In this document: positions 42,690 through 54,795 of the stretch, piece by piece | How the letters are laid out: the number at the start of each line of letters is the position of its first letter | Position numbering within the stretch: the first letter of the stretch is position 1 | NCBI RefSeq assembly: GCF_001704415.2 | Contig: NC_030817.1 | Coordinates: 37,707,550 to 37,771,549 of the forward strand | Source: Capra hircus | Lineage: Eukaryota; Chordata; Mammalia; Artiodactyla; Bovidae | Length of the DNA stretch: 64,000 bases | Direction of reading: 5' to 3' | The notes under the pieces: model-generated | Seen by the model: the letters and a program-made list of their open reading frames with translations, nothing else | What the model was told of the DNA's origin: nothing | The model's database searches: none | Position numbers and translations under genes: made by a program

Positions 42690-44310
42690 TGATGCCATTT
42701 AAGTGTGCCCTCAGTATGCCAGCAGATTTAGAAAACCCAGCAGTGGCCATAGGATGAGAAAAGGTCAGTTTTTATTCCAATCCCAAAGAAGGGCAATGCC
42801 GAAGAATGTTCAAACTACCTCACAACTGTGCTTATTTCACATGCTAGCAAGGTAATCCTCAAAATCCTTCAAGCTGGGCTTCAGCAGTACATGAACCAAA
42901 AACTTCCAGATGTACAAGCTGTATTTAGAAAAGGCAGAGGAACCAGAGGTCAAATTGTTAACATGTTTTGGATCACAGAAAAAGAAAAAGAATTCCAGAA
43001 AAACATCTACTTCTGTTTCATTAGGCTTCCCTGGTGGCTCAGATGGTAAAGCATCTGCCTACAGTGTGGGAAACCCGGGTTTGATCCCTGGGTCGGGTAG
43101 ATCCTCTGGAGAAAGAAATGACAACCCACTCCAGTACTCTTGCCTAGAAAATCCCATGGACGGAGGAGCCTGGTAGGCTACAGTTTATAGGGTCACAATG
43201 AGTAGGACACGACTGAGTGACTTCACTTCACTCTGTTTCATTAACTATGCTAAAGCCTTTGATTGTGTGGATAACAACAAACTGTGGAAAATTCTTAAAG
43301 AGATAGGAATACCAGACCATCTTACCTGCCTCCTGAGAGGCTTGTATGCAGGTCAAGAAGCAACACTTAGAACCAGGCATGGAACAACAAACTGGTTCAA
43401 AATTGGGAAAGGAGTATGTCAAAGATGTATATTGTCACCTTGCTTCTTTAACTTCTATGCAGAGAACATCATGTGAAATGCTGGGCTGGATGAGTCACAA
43501 GCTGGAATCAGGATTGCTGGGAGAAATACCAATAACCTCAGATATGCAGATGACACCACTCTAATGGCAGAAAGCAAAGAAAAACTAAAGGACCTCTTGA
43601 TGAGAGTGAAAGAGAAGAGTGAAAAAGCTGACTTAAAACTCCACATTCAAAAATCAAAGATCATGGCATCCAGTCCCATCACTTCATGGCAAATAGATGG
43701 GGAAATAATGGAAACAGTGACAGACTTTATTTTCTTGGGCTCTAAAATCACTGCTTATGGTGTCTACAGTCATGAAATTAAAAGACACTTGCTCCTTAGA
43801 AGAAAAACTATGACAAACCTGGACAGCATATTAAAAAGTAGAGATATCCCTTTGCCAACAAAGGTCTCCCTAATCAAAACTATGGTTTTTCCAGTAGTCA
43901 TGTATGAATGTGAGAGTTGGACTATAAAGAAAGCTGAGCACCGATGAATTGATGCTTTTGAACTGTGGTGTTGGAGAAGACTCTTGAGAGACCCTTGAAC
44001 AGCAAACAGATCAAACCAGTCAATCCTAAAGGAAATCAACCCTGATTATTCATTGAAAGAAATGAAGCTGAAGCTCCAATACTTTGGTCACCTGATGCAA
44101 AGAGCCAGCTTATTAGAAAAGACCCTGATTCTGGGAAAGATTGAAGGCAGGAGGAGAAAGGATGAGAAAGGATGAGATGGTTGGATGGCATCACCGACTC
44201 AGTGAACATGAGTTTTAGCAAACTCCACGAGACCGTGAAAGACAGGGAAGCCTGGAGTGCTGTAGTCCCTGGGGTTCCAAAGAGTCAGACGACTTAGTGA
44301 CTGAACAACA
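42690..44310 (+). mobile_element. BovB LINE, 5'-truncated
   Basis: About 1.4 kb of BovB on the plus strand, split by a Bov-tA at 43024-43231. Broken frames carry the RT blocks in order: FINYAKAFDCVDNNKLWKIL (43198 frame), NLRYADDTTLMAES across 43535-43575 (intact YADD box), then KIMASSPITSWQIDGEIMETVTDFIFLGSKI (43564 frame) and the C-terminal region. The frames do not join: there are stops and frameshifts, for example between 43470 and 43560 and the TGA near 43945. The endonuclease part is missing. The end is 'gactgaacaacaacaaa'. Confidence 0.93.
43024..43231 (+). mobile_element. Bov-tA SINE nested in BovB
   Basis: Complete head and body. Exact 12-bp duplication tctgtttcatta is at 43012-43023 and 43232-43243. 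Removing it restores the BovB reading through 'FCFI/NYAKAFD'. Confidence 0.96.
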
Positions 44311-44858
44311 ACAAATAGTTTCATCCACTTCATTTGTTTCTTTCTCTTTGCTCCTTCAGTTAGGCTCTGATGATGGTTGAGCTCCTCAGGGTAAATCCCA
44401 CAATCTTGTGGGTGTCCCCCCCATCATTAGGTCCTTCTGGAGTTTTTAACACCGGTTGTCTCCACTGAGCCTCTGGCAACTCATAAATTACATTTAAGGC
44501 TTTCCTACCCCAGGACTGGCTCCTGGGGTAATTTCTACTTGTGTGTCTGCACTCCAGATGTTTTGTTCTAGCATGTGGGATGCAGGAGTGGGACAGAGGT
44601 GGGTAGTTCCTGGCCCTGGAACAGCTAGGCAATGAGGAAACCTGAGTAGGTTAGCCTCCGTAAAGTGCTTTCTCCTGAGGTCAGGTCTGGTGAAGATCCG
44701 GAGCATTCGGAAAAAAATGATACTCAAACATCAAAGCATCATGAAGAATTCCTTGGACCTCATAAGCAAAAGCAACATTCCTTAGTGCCAATAAAAAGTG
44801 CACATTAGGTTTTGACTTGATTTACTGATCATCAATACTTGAGTTGAGAAAATCCCTT
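44311..44858. other. Spacer, no gene recognised
   Basis: GC-balanced sequence with two overlapping minus frames (90 and 77 codons), no recognised relative. Confidence 0.3.
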
Positions 44859-44980
44859 GCAAAATGGAATGGCTACCCACTCCAGTATTTTTGCCTGGAG
44901 AATTCCATGGACAGAGGAGGGTGGTTGGCTACAGTCCATGTGGTTTCAAGGAGTCGGACATGATTGAAGTGACTGACACA
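44859..44980 (+). mobile_element. Bov-tA body fragment
   Basis: 'ggctacccactccagtattt' to 'ggacatgattgaagtgactg', diverged, head missing. Confidence 0.85.
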
Positions 44981-45622
44981 CTTTTGCTTCTTATACGGTG
45001 TAATGCAGCAAGACGTCACCAGTGACATGTTTTCAACTACATTTATATGATAATAACTTTTAAAGCTTTGAAAATGCAGTTTTGTTAATCTGACTTCATC
45101 CTCTCCATACTCAGAAACCACACATTGTAAGCACAAGCTGGGAGGACATCTGTGCAAGTGATTCAGGGAAGCTTGAGAACATGACTGTGTCAGCAGGATG
45201 TGATGAACTCTGTGGCAGACAAGTGTGTGTGAGTAACTGGTTGTCTTGGAGATGAGATATTCAAGGCAACATAGGAAGACAGTGCAGATGTTGTCTTGAC
45301 CGATACCTTCCCAATAGGGCGATTCCAAACGACAGACTCGGAATAATAAGTAGCCTGTTCCTGGGAACCACACGAACATCTCCTCATCAGATGTTTGTTT
45401 ACATAACGAATCATTGCCTGAGATACTGAACCACCCCAAATCCCTGACATACTGCTTTTGTGCTATATAGAAGCTCACAAGTGTTGTCTTACAAGACTGT
45501 AAGTATTTTAAACAGGTTCAAAGTATAAAATACCTAAAGTATTTTAACAGGTTCTAAGCCACTTCTGCTTTCACCCAACTCATTCTTTTTAGAGAGAGAG
45601 ATCTGTTTTTAAGGTAGGGTTT
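44981..45622. other. Unassigned sequence with long minus frame
   Basis: A 201-codon minus frame (44873-45478) overlaps an 86-codon frame in another register. Part of the long frame reads through the Bov-tA fragment, so it is not a natural protein. The central part could be an old element or retrocopy that I cannot name. Confidence 0.3.
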
Positions 45623-45630
45623 AATGGTGC

Positions 45631-45768
45631 CTCTGGAGAAGGAAATGGCAACCCACTCCAGTACTCTTGCCTGGAAAATCCCATGGATGGAGGAGCGTGG
45701 TAGGCTACTGTCCATGGGGTCACAAAGAGTTGGACACGACTGAGCGACTTCACTTTCTTCTTTTTTTA
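45631..45768 (+). mobile_element. Bov-A unit with 8-bp target duplication
   Basis: Bov-A body with T-rich end. aatggtgc is at 45623-45630 and 45769-45776. Confidence 0.9.
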
Positions 45769-45794
45769 AATGGTGCATGAGACCAGAATCTCTT

Positions 45795-46035
45795 TAAAAA
45801 AATTTATTGAAGTTTACTTGCCTTACAGGGCATTCTGTTCATTTCTACTGTACAGCAAAGTGAATCAGCTATATGTGTAACTATATCTCCTCTTTTTGGA
45901 TTTCCTTCTCATTTAGGTCAGCAAGGGGACAGAGGAGTGGGATGATTTGGGAGATTAGGATCGACATATATACACTATGGATACTGTGAATAAAATAGAT
46001 AATTAATGAGAACCTACTATACAGCACAGAATCTT
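45795..46035. mobile_element. Artiodactyl L1 tail
   Basis: 'tttattgaagtttacttgcc', 'tgtacagcaaagtgaatcag' and 'gagaacctactatacagcac' are tail landmarks. A CHR-like SINE is inserted at its right end. Confidence 0.75.
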
Positions 46036-46281
46036 AAAAAAATTTTTTTTTTTTTTATGGCTGTGCTGGGCCTTCATTGCCGTGTGGGCTTTTTCCTAGT
46101 TGTGGCGCCTGGTGGATTCTCTTGTCGTGATTCCCAGGCTCTAGAGCACAGGCTCAATAGTTGTGGCACAGGCTTAGCTGCTCTGCAGTAGGTGGGGTCT
46201 TCCCAGACCAGGGATCAAACTCATGTCTCCTGCATTGGCAGGTGGATTCTTTAGCACTGAGCCACCAGAGAAGCACCTGAA
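46036..46281 (-). mobile_element. CHR-like SINE with 8-bp target duplication
   Basis: T-run tail at the left, antisense head 'gagccaccagagaagc' at the right. agaatctt is at 46028-46035 and 46282-46289. Confidence 0.88.
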
Positions 46282-46573
46282 AGAATCTTTTCAGAATACT
46301 CTTCTCTCAGCCATTAACACAGTCTGGCAATCAGATTGATACACTTTTTAAATAAATTTAAGTTTCTTTTTCTTTGAGTAGGGAAAGTTAATACCACTTC
46401 AAATATTTTCTAAAGTTAGGTTTTAAATTTCACATTCATGTATCCCAGGAGGTAGGCAGGACTTTCTAATATATGACAGTATGGGTCAATAACACTTAAA
46501 TTCATGTTTAATCATAACATGCTTACATTGTGAAATGTGCATAGATTATTAATTGCAGCTCATTAAATTTTTA

Positions 46574-46697
46574 CAAATGGCAACCCACACCAGGATTCTT
46601 GCCTGGAGAATCCCATGGACAGATGAGGCTGGTGGGCTACAGTCCACGGGGTTGCAAAGAGTCAAATACAACTAAGCAACTAACGCTTTCACTTTCA
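46574..46697 (+). mobile_element. Bov-A body fragment
   Basis: 'atggcaacccacaccaggat' to 'gcaactaacgctttcac'. Confidence 0.87.
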
Positions 46698-46729
46698 GCT
46701 TTTCTCAAGCAAAAAAAAAAAATCTAGGT

Positions 46730-48157
46730 ATCTTCAGTTCGTACTCTCGTAAATTAAGACTGTCTTGTTAAGATCTGCTGGGCCTGCACCTTGATCTTCA
46801 TGGTCTGAATTTCTGTGGCTTCTTCTCTAAATGTCTCCAGCTGTCACCAGAGCTACTCCTGGTCTCGACTCAAAACTTGCCCCCTCCACTTTCAGCAGGA
46901 GAGAGTATACATCTGTAAGTTAAAAGATGTAAAAGATGTCCAGAGATCTCAAGCCAGGTCCCTCAAGGAGTTTATAGTCAGTTTTTCAGGGGCCGTAAGC
47001 CTAATCGCAGCACATCGACCAAGATGACAACTCATCCAGGAGGTAACTTCTCCAGAAGACCCAGCAAGCGAGCTCCCAACATCAGAGGCGGGTGGTCCTC
47101 CTTCAGTCTGCTCTCCTGAGTCCTCTCCTTGCATCCTCGCTTTCTTCTTCATTTACTTAAGAATCTAGATTATTAACAGATACTCAAACAAACCTCTTAT
47201 CTACAATGTGTTTATGTTTCCCATCTGTAATTTTTCTTTTGATGCTTTGAGTAACTCCTTTGTGTGTCTTTTGATGAAGATGCACGTTCAGTATAATTAT
47301 TGTTTTTACTTGTGCTCCTTTGAATAACAACCAGTTCCTCTGATGCTAGTTCATTGCAATAAGAAAGGTGATTTTCTCTGTAATTGGAATCAAGCAATAA
47401 GTGCTTTGTAAATGACAAAACACTGGGTCAAGTGGCCAGAAAAATCAAACTCCCATCAAACCTAGACATGAAGATGTCTGCCTGAACAATAACAACACTT
47501 GGCAACTTTGTAGTCCATTTTTTACAGAAATAGAGCTTGGCACCCTTCGCTTCTGCTGAATACAGGACTACAAACCCCAGAGACATGTCTTTCCATGTGG
47601 CTTTGCTCAGAAGTGTCATCACCAAAATCTGAAATACTGAGAAATGTACTTTGTCCCTTCAAGTGATCCAACAAGTGATCTTTGAGCAAAAAGAAATAGC
47701 AAATCTGACAGTAATAGATTCTGGAAAACTTCCAGCAGAGCCTTATCATATATCCACAACTCACCAAAAAGCAGTGAAGGTGGAATTCGCTTCTGTTTGC
47801 AGACAATGGTGTTGTAATCTCTACCTTGGGCTGACATGTATGTCAAAGGAGAGGGGCTGAGAGTTTAAATCCACGTGGTTTTGCTTTTCCCCGTGATTAG
47901 AAACTATTCATCCCCAAGATGTCACTACGTGAAGGCTGAGAAAAATGAAAGACAGGGTAAATCTGGCTCTGGGAAATACTTAGCCCTCAATATCAACTGC
48001 AAATCAGTAAAAACACCTGAATTATCAAGACTGTTGAGCAAACTTGGCTCAGAACTTGGTCTCGTATGCACATGAGTATAAACCTATTGTGTCTCACATC
48101 CTGCCAGGTCCCAAGGAATTCCCGATCTCACAATACTTGTCTGAGAATCTGTCACCT
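46730..48157 (-). pseudogene. Possible unidentified retrocopy or exon relic
   Basis: Several minus frames without introns or repeat resemblance follow each other: about 47428-47625 (65 codons, AEAKGAKLYFCKKWTTKLPS), 47212-47418 (68 codons, HLLLDSNYRENHLSYCNELA and SSSKDTQRSYSKHQKKNY), 46949-47152 (67 codons, GEDSGEQTEGGPPASDVGSS) and, near 46760-46850, a stretch reading QLETFREEATEIQTMKIKVQ. Composition is protein-like in places (charged, low in stops), but frames change repeatedly and no family comes to mind. It may equally be chance. No poly-A or target duplication was found. Confidence 0.25.
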
Positions 48158-48168
48158 AGTCAGACCCT

Positions 48169-48325
48169 TCACTTTCACTTTTCACTTTCATGCACTGGAG
48201 AAGGAAATGACAACCCACTCCAGTGTTCTTGCCTGGAGAATCCCAGGGATGGGGGAGCCTGGTGGGCTGCCGTCTATGGGGTCGCACAGAAACGGACACA
48301 ACTGACGTGACTTAGCAGCAGAAGC
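48169..48325 (+). mobile_element. Bov-A SINE with 11-bp target duplication
   Basis: 'tcactttcacttttcacttt' joint and one Bov-A unit ending 'cttagcagcagaagc'. agtcagaccct is at 48158-48168 and 48326-48336. Confidence 0.94.
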
Positions 48326-48336
48326 AGTCAGACCCT

Positions 48337-49829
48337 ACAAACTCACCACTCCACTCTTTCTGTCTGGGCTCTTAAGATTCTGCCAGGGTGTTTTCCTTTC
48401 TTATTTCAGCAAATCCAGCAAAGTAAGCCTTGCCTGCTCAGTGGGGTTTTTTTGACACTGTTTTGCTAAAGCCTAAAGTTGACAAAAGCTATAAACACAA
48501 AAATCAATAGTTTATCTATAGGATAGCAAGGCATGCCTAGAAATAGAATTGGGAAACAATCTTTCCACGATATATAGAGCAATAATAAAATGCTTATAAA
48601 CAATGTCCACAAGGAAGGCACAGGATCTGTATAAATGAAGCAATCAAGTCATTCTGAAAGAAGTAATGGAAAATGCCAACAAAGTGGAAAAGTGTGAGAA
48701 GAATAAAAGTACCAATTTCTCCCAAATTATCGTAGAATTCATACAGTCTTAAAGGAACACAATACATTTTACCATGTTAAACAATTAGCAGAGTTCTCAG
48801 ATTGGTAGCTTTAGATGAAATATGAGTGGAGTGTTACATCTTTAATTTATTTTGGCAGGTAAACAGTATTAAACTATATGAGCATTAGTCTTAACTTTAT
48901 AAAAATAAATAAGATTTAATTAACATCTTCAAAAGCATTTACAGTCAGCTTAAGTCATTCTGATTTATTTATATTTTTCATTCTAATTTATCTTTTAATT
49001 TTAAAGATAATGTTGAAGTAATATAATTTTCATTGAACAAATCTAGGTGATCTATTGAAGGGAAAGTAATGTTTAGATGGAAAAAAATTTAGTCATATTT
49101 TGTAAACTTTTATTACCTTCATTTCAACAAAATCACTGTTTTCAATTATTTATATAAATATCCCTTCCCTTCAACAGAACATGAAAGCTGTGCAGTGATA
49201 GTCAGTGGTCTTGGATATTTTGTCAAATTTCAGTCACATAGCACTCATAATTGCACACATTTTAAAGTCTTGTCTTGAAGATTCACATATTATTTGATAG
49301 TTTACTGGCATTTGTAATTTTATCTTTAAAAGTGTAAACACATCACACATTCACCTCACTCGTACTGTTGCTCACGACTGTTAGGAGAGGCTGCAGGAGG
49401 GTTCCTGAATTCATCTGAAAAGCTGGCAGCGGGGTGAGGAAGTGCAGGCGTCCCAAGGAGGTGGGGTGGGAACGGGCACCGGTGGAGCCTGGAGGAGCTC
49501 TAGGTCCAGAAAAGTACGGAGGGACTTTGAGCAGAGTTTCTTGACCATAGTGCTTATTTATTTTATTTTTGCCATGGTATCTTTATGCTTTTATTTGCAC
49601 ATTTCACTGCTGTAATACAGACCGACAAGATGGAAGACCAGTACTGGACTGTGGTAAATTCAGCAATGTCATATCTCTTAAGACCTATCTGGTCTTTGGT
49701 GAGGAGTAGTCTCAATGTCACGCTCTATGAAGCTACAGCATCCATTATTGTAAAACCTGTTTTACAATATGAAAATACAGTATCATGGGTCTGAAATGTT
49801 TCTGAAACAATCTCATAAGAAATAGGAAC
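48337..49829. other. AT-rich spacer
   Basis: Unique-looking AT-rich sequence with a short GC-rich island at about 49370-49520. No gene. The 69-codon frame at 49585 is unsupported. Confidence 0.35.
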
Positions 49830-49945
49830 TTTTATTTACTTTTTAAATATTTATTTTTCTGCACCTGGTCTTGCGACATGTGGGATCTAGCACCCTGACC
49901 AGGGATTGAACCCAGGCCCCTTGCAATGGGAGAAGACTTTTTTCC
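49830..49945 (-). mobile_element. CHR-like SINE fragment
   Basis: 'ggtcttgcgacatgtgggat' and 'gaccagggattgaacccagg' match the promoter-proximal part of the CHR-like SINE. Both ends are eroded. Confidence 0.6.
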
Positions 49946-50510
49946 CTGATTTTTATTTAGTTGTTAGCTCTGAATATGGCAACTAAGTCTCTATATAGGA
50001 AGAGTTGGTCTGGATATGATGAAGAATAGAAGACTTAGAGGTTTTGTTTTGATAAATAAAGCAAAACAGGGAAAAGGGCAAGCAATACTGCTTTAAATGT
50101 GAGATAAGTGGAAGTTCAAAAACAAGAAACGTGGTGGGAAAGGCCACTCCAGTATTTATTGAGGAAATATTGTGTGATGGGCCAGACAGGTTCCCATCCC
50201 ATGAACTGTACATTCTAGTGGGCAGATGGGACACCCCATTTTCTGAACCCCAATCGTGCCCTGGACATGTTTTCACTAGCAAGTGTGGTTGGACCTATAT
50301 AAGTTGTTGTGTGAAGCAGCGGAATCTGGTGAGTCAAAAATGCGCAAGTTCTGACACTCCGCAGGTTATGAGGAAGGCCTTACAAACAGGTTTTAGTGAA
50401 CAGATTTCACTCCTTGTGTTGTTTTCATTAAATACTAACATTTCTGTGATGAGGCAGAACCAAACAGGGTCAAAATCACACATGGATCATTGGAGATAAG
50501 ACTTTTAAAA
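49946..50510. other. Spacer, no gene recognised
   Basis: A 122-codon plus frame (50131-50499) overlaps a 99-codon minus frame. Neither has a recognisable domain. Confidence 0.3.
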
Positions 50511-51125
50511 AAATGTTTATTTATGTATTTATTTCAGAGAAGGCAATGGCAACCCACTCCAGTACTCTTGCCTGAAGAATCCCATGGACAGAGGAGCCTG
50601 GTAGGCTGCAGTCCGTGGGGTCGCTGAGGGTCGGGCACGACTGAGCAACTTCACTTTCACTTTTCACTTTCTTGCACTGGAGAAGGAAATGGCAACCCAC
50701 TCCAGTGCTCTTGCCTGGAGAATCCCAGGGACGGGGGAGCCTGGTGGGCTGCCGTCTATGGGGTCGCACAGAGTTGGACACGACTGCAGCGACTCAGCAG
50801 CAGCAGCATGTATGTATTTACAGCTGGGCTGGGTCTCTGCTGCTGCATGGGCTTTTCTCTGGTGGCAGCGGATGCGGGCTCCTGTCTCACTGCAGCACCT
50901 GGGCTTCCCATTGCAGTGGCTTCTCTGCTGGTGTGCAGGTTTCCGTACTTGTGGCACGGGGGCTCAGAAGTTGCAACTCCCAGAGTCTATGGTGTGTGTG
51001 CTTAGTAGTGGCCTACGGGCTTAGTTGCCCCACTGCATGTGGGATCTTCCTGGACCAGGGATGGACCCCATGTCTCCTAAATTGGCAGGTGGATTCTTTA
51101 CCCCTGAGCCACCAGGGAAGCCTTG
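50511..51125 (-). mobile_element. CHR-like SINE carrying a nested Bov-A2
   Basis: The tail of a minus-strand CHR-like SINE (aaaatgtttatttatgtatt) is at the left, its body 'cagctgggctgggtctctgc' and antisense head 'gagccaccagggaagcc' at 50820-51121. A Bov-A2 sits in the tail. Confidence 0.85.
50532..50810 (+). mobile_element. Bov-A2 SINE nested in a SINE tail
   Basis: Two Bov-A units and a (CAG)n end. tatgtattta is at 50522-50531 and 50811-50820. Confidence 0.94.
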
Positions 51126-52129
51126 GAGTTAATCTTTTAATAAGTAAGCTTCAAAAAGAAATAACAGAGCCTCAAGGATGACAATGGTCATCTTACTTGC
51201 ATTCATCTTCCTAATAATAATTGCTGGTATTTATTGAGTGCTCTGTGTGTACCACACATCAGTATGTACTTTAAATGCATTATCCAATCTGTTATGTAAT
51301 TGTACCAAAGATATGTTGAATATTGATGTTTAATGTCCCATTTTCAAGTAAAGTATACTCACACCATCTATTAATATTATGTCTGTTTCCAGGAGCTCAG
51401 TTTCTCTGGCTTAATCCTGTTATGGAAGGCTTGCAAGACACACATCTCAGCCGGTTACAGCTGAAGGCTTTTCTTTTAATGTATTATTTTATCATTTACA
51501 CTTAATATTTTTGTGTTATATCTACTGGTGTTGTTTCTAATTAAAATTAGTCCATTTCTAAGTAAGTACATCTTATGATGTCAACATATTATTTGTGATT
51601 TTTTTCTCTGTTAAATTCTATAAGCATATCCTTTTATTTGAGGCAATTATAGAATTCCGCTCTCACAATGACATATTTAAATTGTTTAAATAGATACCCA
51701 CACAAATTCTCATTTATACCAAGGAGCTGGTCATTTCTGAAGTCATGGAAAAATAAACAAAGAACAGCTGGTTGAGCCGTCCTATAAAAATGTTGACTTT
51801 TAAATTTTTCTCATATTTTCCTTTAAGCTCTCCATGTTTCCCATCCATGATAAACCAAGATTATATAACAGAAATTTTCAAATTAGGCTTAAATTCCAAA
51901 ATCAAGTTTCAGTTCAAATCCTTTCTCCAAGAGAACTAGTTTTCCCAACTTCTTCTCTTTTTCTCAAATCTAATCAAAACATTTACAATAATTAAAATTC
52001 AAAACCTCAGGGTCTCATCAAGGTTACTTTTATGTGTCTGTCTCAATAGGGAACCACAATTCTACCTCTGCATTTCTAGTGGAAGGACTTGCCACCAAAG
52101 GGCTATGCCACAGGCCCCTTGACTAGGAG
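51126..52129. other. AT-rich spacer or distal DLAT 3' UTR
   Basis: No gene. Since the DLAT retrocopy lies on the minus strand immediately to the right, some of this may be its long 3' UTR. I found no terminal T run marking the insertion end. Confidence 0.3.
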
Positions 52130-54560
52130 TACACAGCTTAAAATCTGGTGTTTATTAAATGTGCACAATATTGGGATGTAATTGGCATTTAAAAAAATTC
52201 AGTAATGCCCATTACAAATATCTGGACAGACTCAAAAATAACTGGTTAACCTTAAAATAAATAGAACCACCATTTAATAACATATTTATACCGTGGTAAG
52301 AATGAAACAGTATGACCTAGGAGAGTCTAGAAATTCTTGGATTAATTATAATAACATGGTGATAGCTTTCTCAAGGTACTTTCTTGAACTCAGCAAGCCA
52401 CTGGGCTCCATCTGCTCCATCCACAACCTGATGATCACAATTAAGTGTAACAGACATCATGCTAGCCACATCAAATCCTTTTTCATTATCTGCTGGAACC
52501 AGTCTATCCTCTGAAGCACCAACTGCCAAAATACGTGCTCGGGGGGGTTAATAATAGCAGAGCTCTTAATCCCAAACTTTCCTAAATTTGAGATTGTAAA
52601 AGTGCCACTCTGGAACTTATGCGGCTGTAGTTTACCCTCTCGTGCTTTGGTTGCTAAAGAAATAACGTCATTAGCAACAGTTTCCAGTTCTTTTATATGT
52701 GCATTAAATACAATAGATGTGATGAGTCCTGCAGGAGTACTGACTGCAACACTGATACCAACATGATTTTGTCTTACAACTGTGTCCAACCAAGAAGAAT
52801 TTCCTTCAGGAACTTTTAAACATGCCAAAGCTGAAGCTTTTATAATGAAGTCATTGATGGAAATTTTGCTTTTTCCTTGTAACATCCTCTTTCCATACCA
52901 ACAAAATTTCTCCCATATTTACATCAATAGAAAGGTAATAATGAGGTATTGTTTGCTTAGATTGCATTAACTGCTGTGCAATGACTTGGTGAATGTTGGT
53001 GACTGGGATATCTGTGAAGACACCTGTAGGAACTGGAGCCACTCCTCGACTCCGGAGGCACAGCGGCTGCTGAAGTGGGAGCAGTTTTCATAGGCACAAA
53101 GGAGTTGATGTCCTTCTTAATGATTCTGCCATCTGGCCCTGTCCTTTTTACTTGTGTAAGGTCAATCTTCTCTGCTGCCAACTTCTTTGCAAGCAGGCTA
53201 AGGAGCACTCTTCCCTTTGGTCCAGCTGGAGCAGCTGGCCGGGGGGGCTGAAGGTGAATGGGCTAGGTGGTGTGCTGGTGGTTTTAAATCAGTTACTTCA
53301 GTTGGCCAATAGTCAGCAAACGCTGGTTATCTGCCTCTTTTTCTACAATGATACAGGGTGGGGTTCCTAGAGGGACATCTCGTGTGCCTTCAGGGATCAG
53401 GATTTTTGCCTTCTTCCCGCACTTCAAAACCTATAGAGGCCTTGTCAGTCTCTATCTCTGCCAATAAATCTCCTTCGTTTGGCTCCTCACTTAATTCTTT
53501 TTTCCCCACCTCTTAACTGTGCCCATGGTCATGATGGGAGAGAGGGCAGGAAGAATCACCTGCATATGAGTAGGAGATGAGCTACCAGGAGCCTGAGCAG
53601 AAGGTGCAGGTGATGGAGCAGGGGCGGCAGGGGTTAGTGCCGGGGCTCCTGGTGGGGCAGGTGCTGCCAAAGAATCAAGTGTGTAATTTTTAAAGGTTTC
53701 AATATCTTCAGACTTTTCAACTGTGATACAGATGACTGCTCCAACTGGAACATCTCTGATACCTTCAGCAACAAGGACCTTTGCCATATAACACTCCTCC
53801 ACGCTCTCAAATCCAACAGTAGCTTTATCAGTTTCAACCTCTGCAATTAGTTCACCTTCATTGATTTTTTTTCGCCTTCCTTCTTTTCCCAGCGGGCTAT
53901 GGTGCCTGCCTGCACTGAAGAGAAAACTGAAGGCAATAAAACCTTCTGATGCGTGGGTAGGCTATGCCAGCGGCGGCTAGGCGATCCCCAGAGCTGCAGC
54001 AAGACGCGATTCCACGGTGTGGCCCAAGAGATCGGGGCTCCAGCCGCAGAGTGCGGGACCCCGCCATACCCTGTGGTTTTGCTGCTGTGACGGGCCAGCC
54101 TGCGGGGTCACGCACGGAGCTCCTGGCTCCTCCCGCAAGGCCGTCCACTGAGCCCCGAATCCTGCCCTTGGTGCATTCTGAGCCCGTCGCGCACAGACGC
54201 GCCACATAGTGCCACATATCCAACATCCGAAAAGCAACGCCGTCTCCGGACTGACTTCAAGAGCAGCGCGGCGTTGCCGTCAGCCGCGCCGCGCGGCCGC
54301 AAGTTGTCGTAAAACGGTCTGCAGCGATTCGCCACACCGGCTCCGCGGGCCGGAAAAGTGGTGAACGTACGCTTGGTCTCCGTGAAATGGGGGCTAAGTT
54401 TGACCCAGAGCGGGTCAGGAAGGCTGCTGTAGAGCCACGCGGGGCAGGGGAGTTTCAGCAGGCCGAATCTGGGAGAATTAGGCTTAGCGAGGAGTGGAAT
54501 GTGGTGGGCTCTGTGGTGAAGTCTTCTCTGGGGAGGACAGGACCTGAGCGCTGTCTGTGA
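52130..54560 (-). pseudogene. DLATP: DLAT processed pseudogene, nearly full length
   Basis: Intronless copy of DLAT, the E2 (dihydrolipoamide acetyltransferase) core of mitochondrial pyruvate dehydrogenase. The coding-derived part runs from an ATG at 54207 (MWRVCARRAQN) to a TAA at 52346 (about 1.86 kb against ~1.94 kb for the gene). In order: a decayed targeting region, first lipoyl domain (ETDKATVGF, then EECYMAKVLVAEG), Pro/Ala linker, second lipoyl domain (ETDKASIGF, then a deletion), subunit-binding domain (DLTQVKRTGPDGRIIKKDI), and the catalytic domain (FTDIPVTNI, IPHYYLSIDVNMGE, NDFIIKASALACLKVPEGNS, STPAGLIT, AREGKLQPH, FTISNLG). The catalytic box reads DHQVVDG instead of DHRVVDG. Frameshifts separate at least five blocks, so no E2 can be made. 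CpG-rich 5' UTR-like sequence reaches about 54560. Ends are uncertain. Confidence 0.92.
54200..54370. promoter_or_regulatory. CpG-rich patch at the DLAT retrocopy 5' end
   Basis: Dense CpG, including gccgcgccgcgcggccgc near 54284. In an otherwise AT-rich neighbourhood this is the inherited CpG island edge of the parent gene's first exon. Any promoter activity is conjecture. Confidence 0.5.
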
Positions 54561-54795
54561 TTCTTAATTGTAGCTTAAATTATGGATTATACTTTGGCGT
54601 GAATTAATTTTTTAAAATTTTGTGATCCCATTTTTATTTATTTTTTATGCAAAGACTTCCTCTCCTGATCCTCACTTTCTCCTTTCCTAGCTGTGATTTT
54701 TATCTGTTTCTTACAACTTGATTTGTTAAAAAATCACATCATCCAGGTGGCATGTAAAATACTTTCTATTATTTTTAGATAAGAAAAAAGAGAAA
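54561..54795. other. Short AT-rich spacer
   Basis: No gene or repeat recognised. Confidence 0.35.

Noticed and set aside
44873..45478. 201-codon minus frame as a gene
   Set aside because: It reads through a Bov-tA fragment at its C-terminal end, overlaps another frame and has no recognisable domain.
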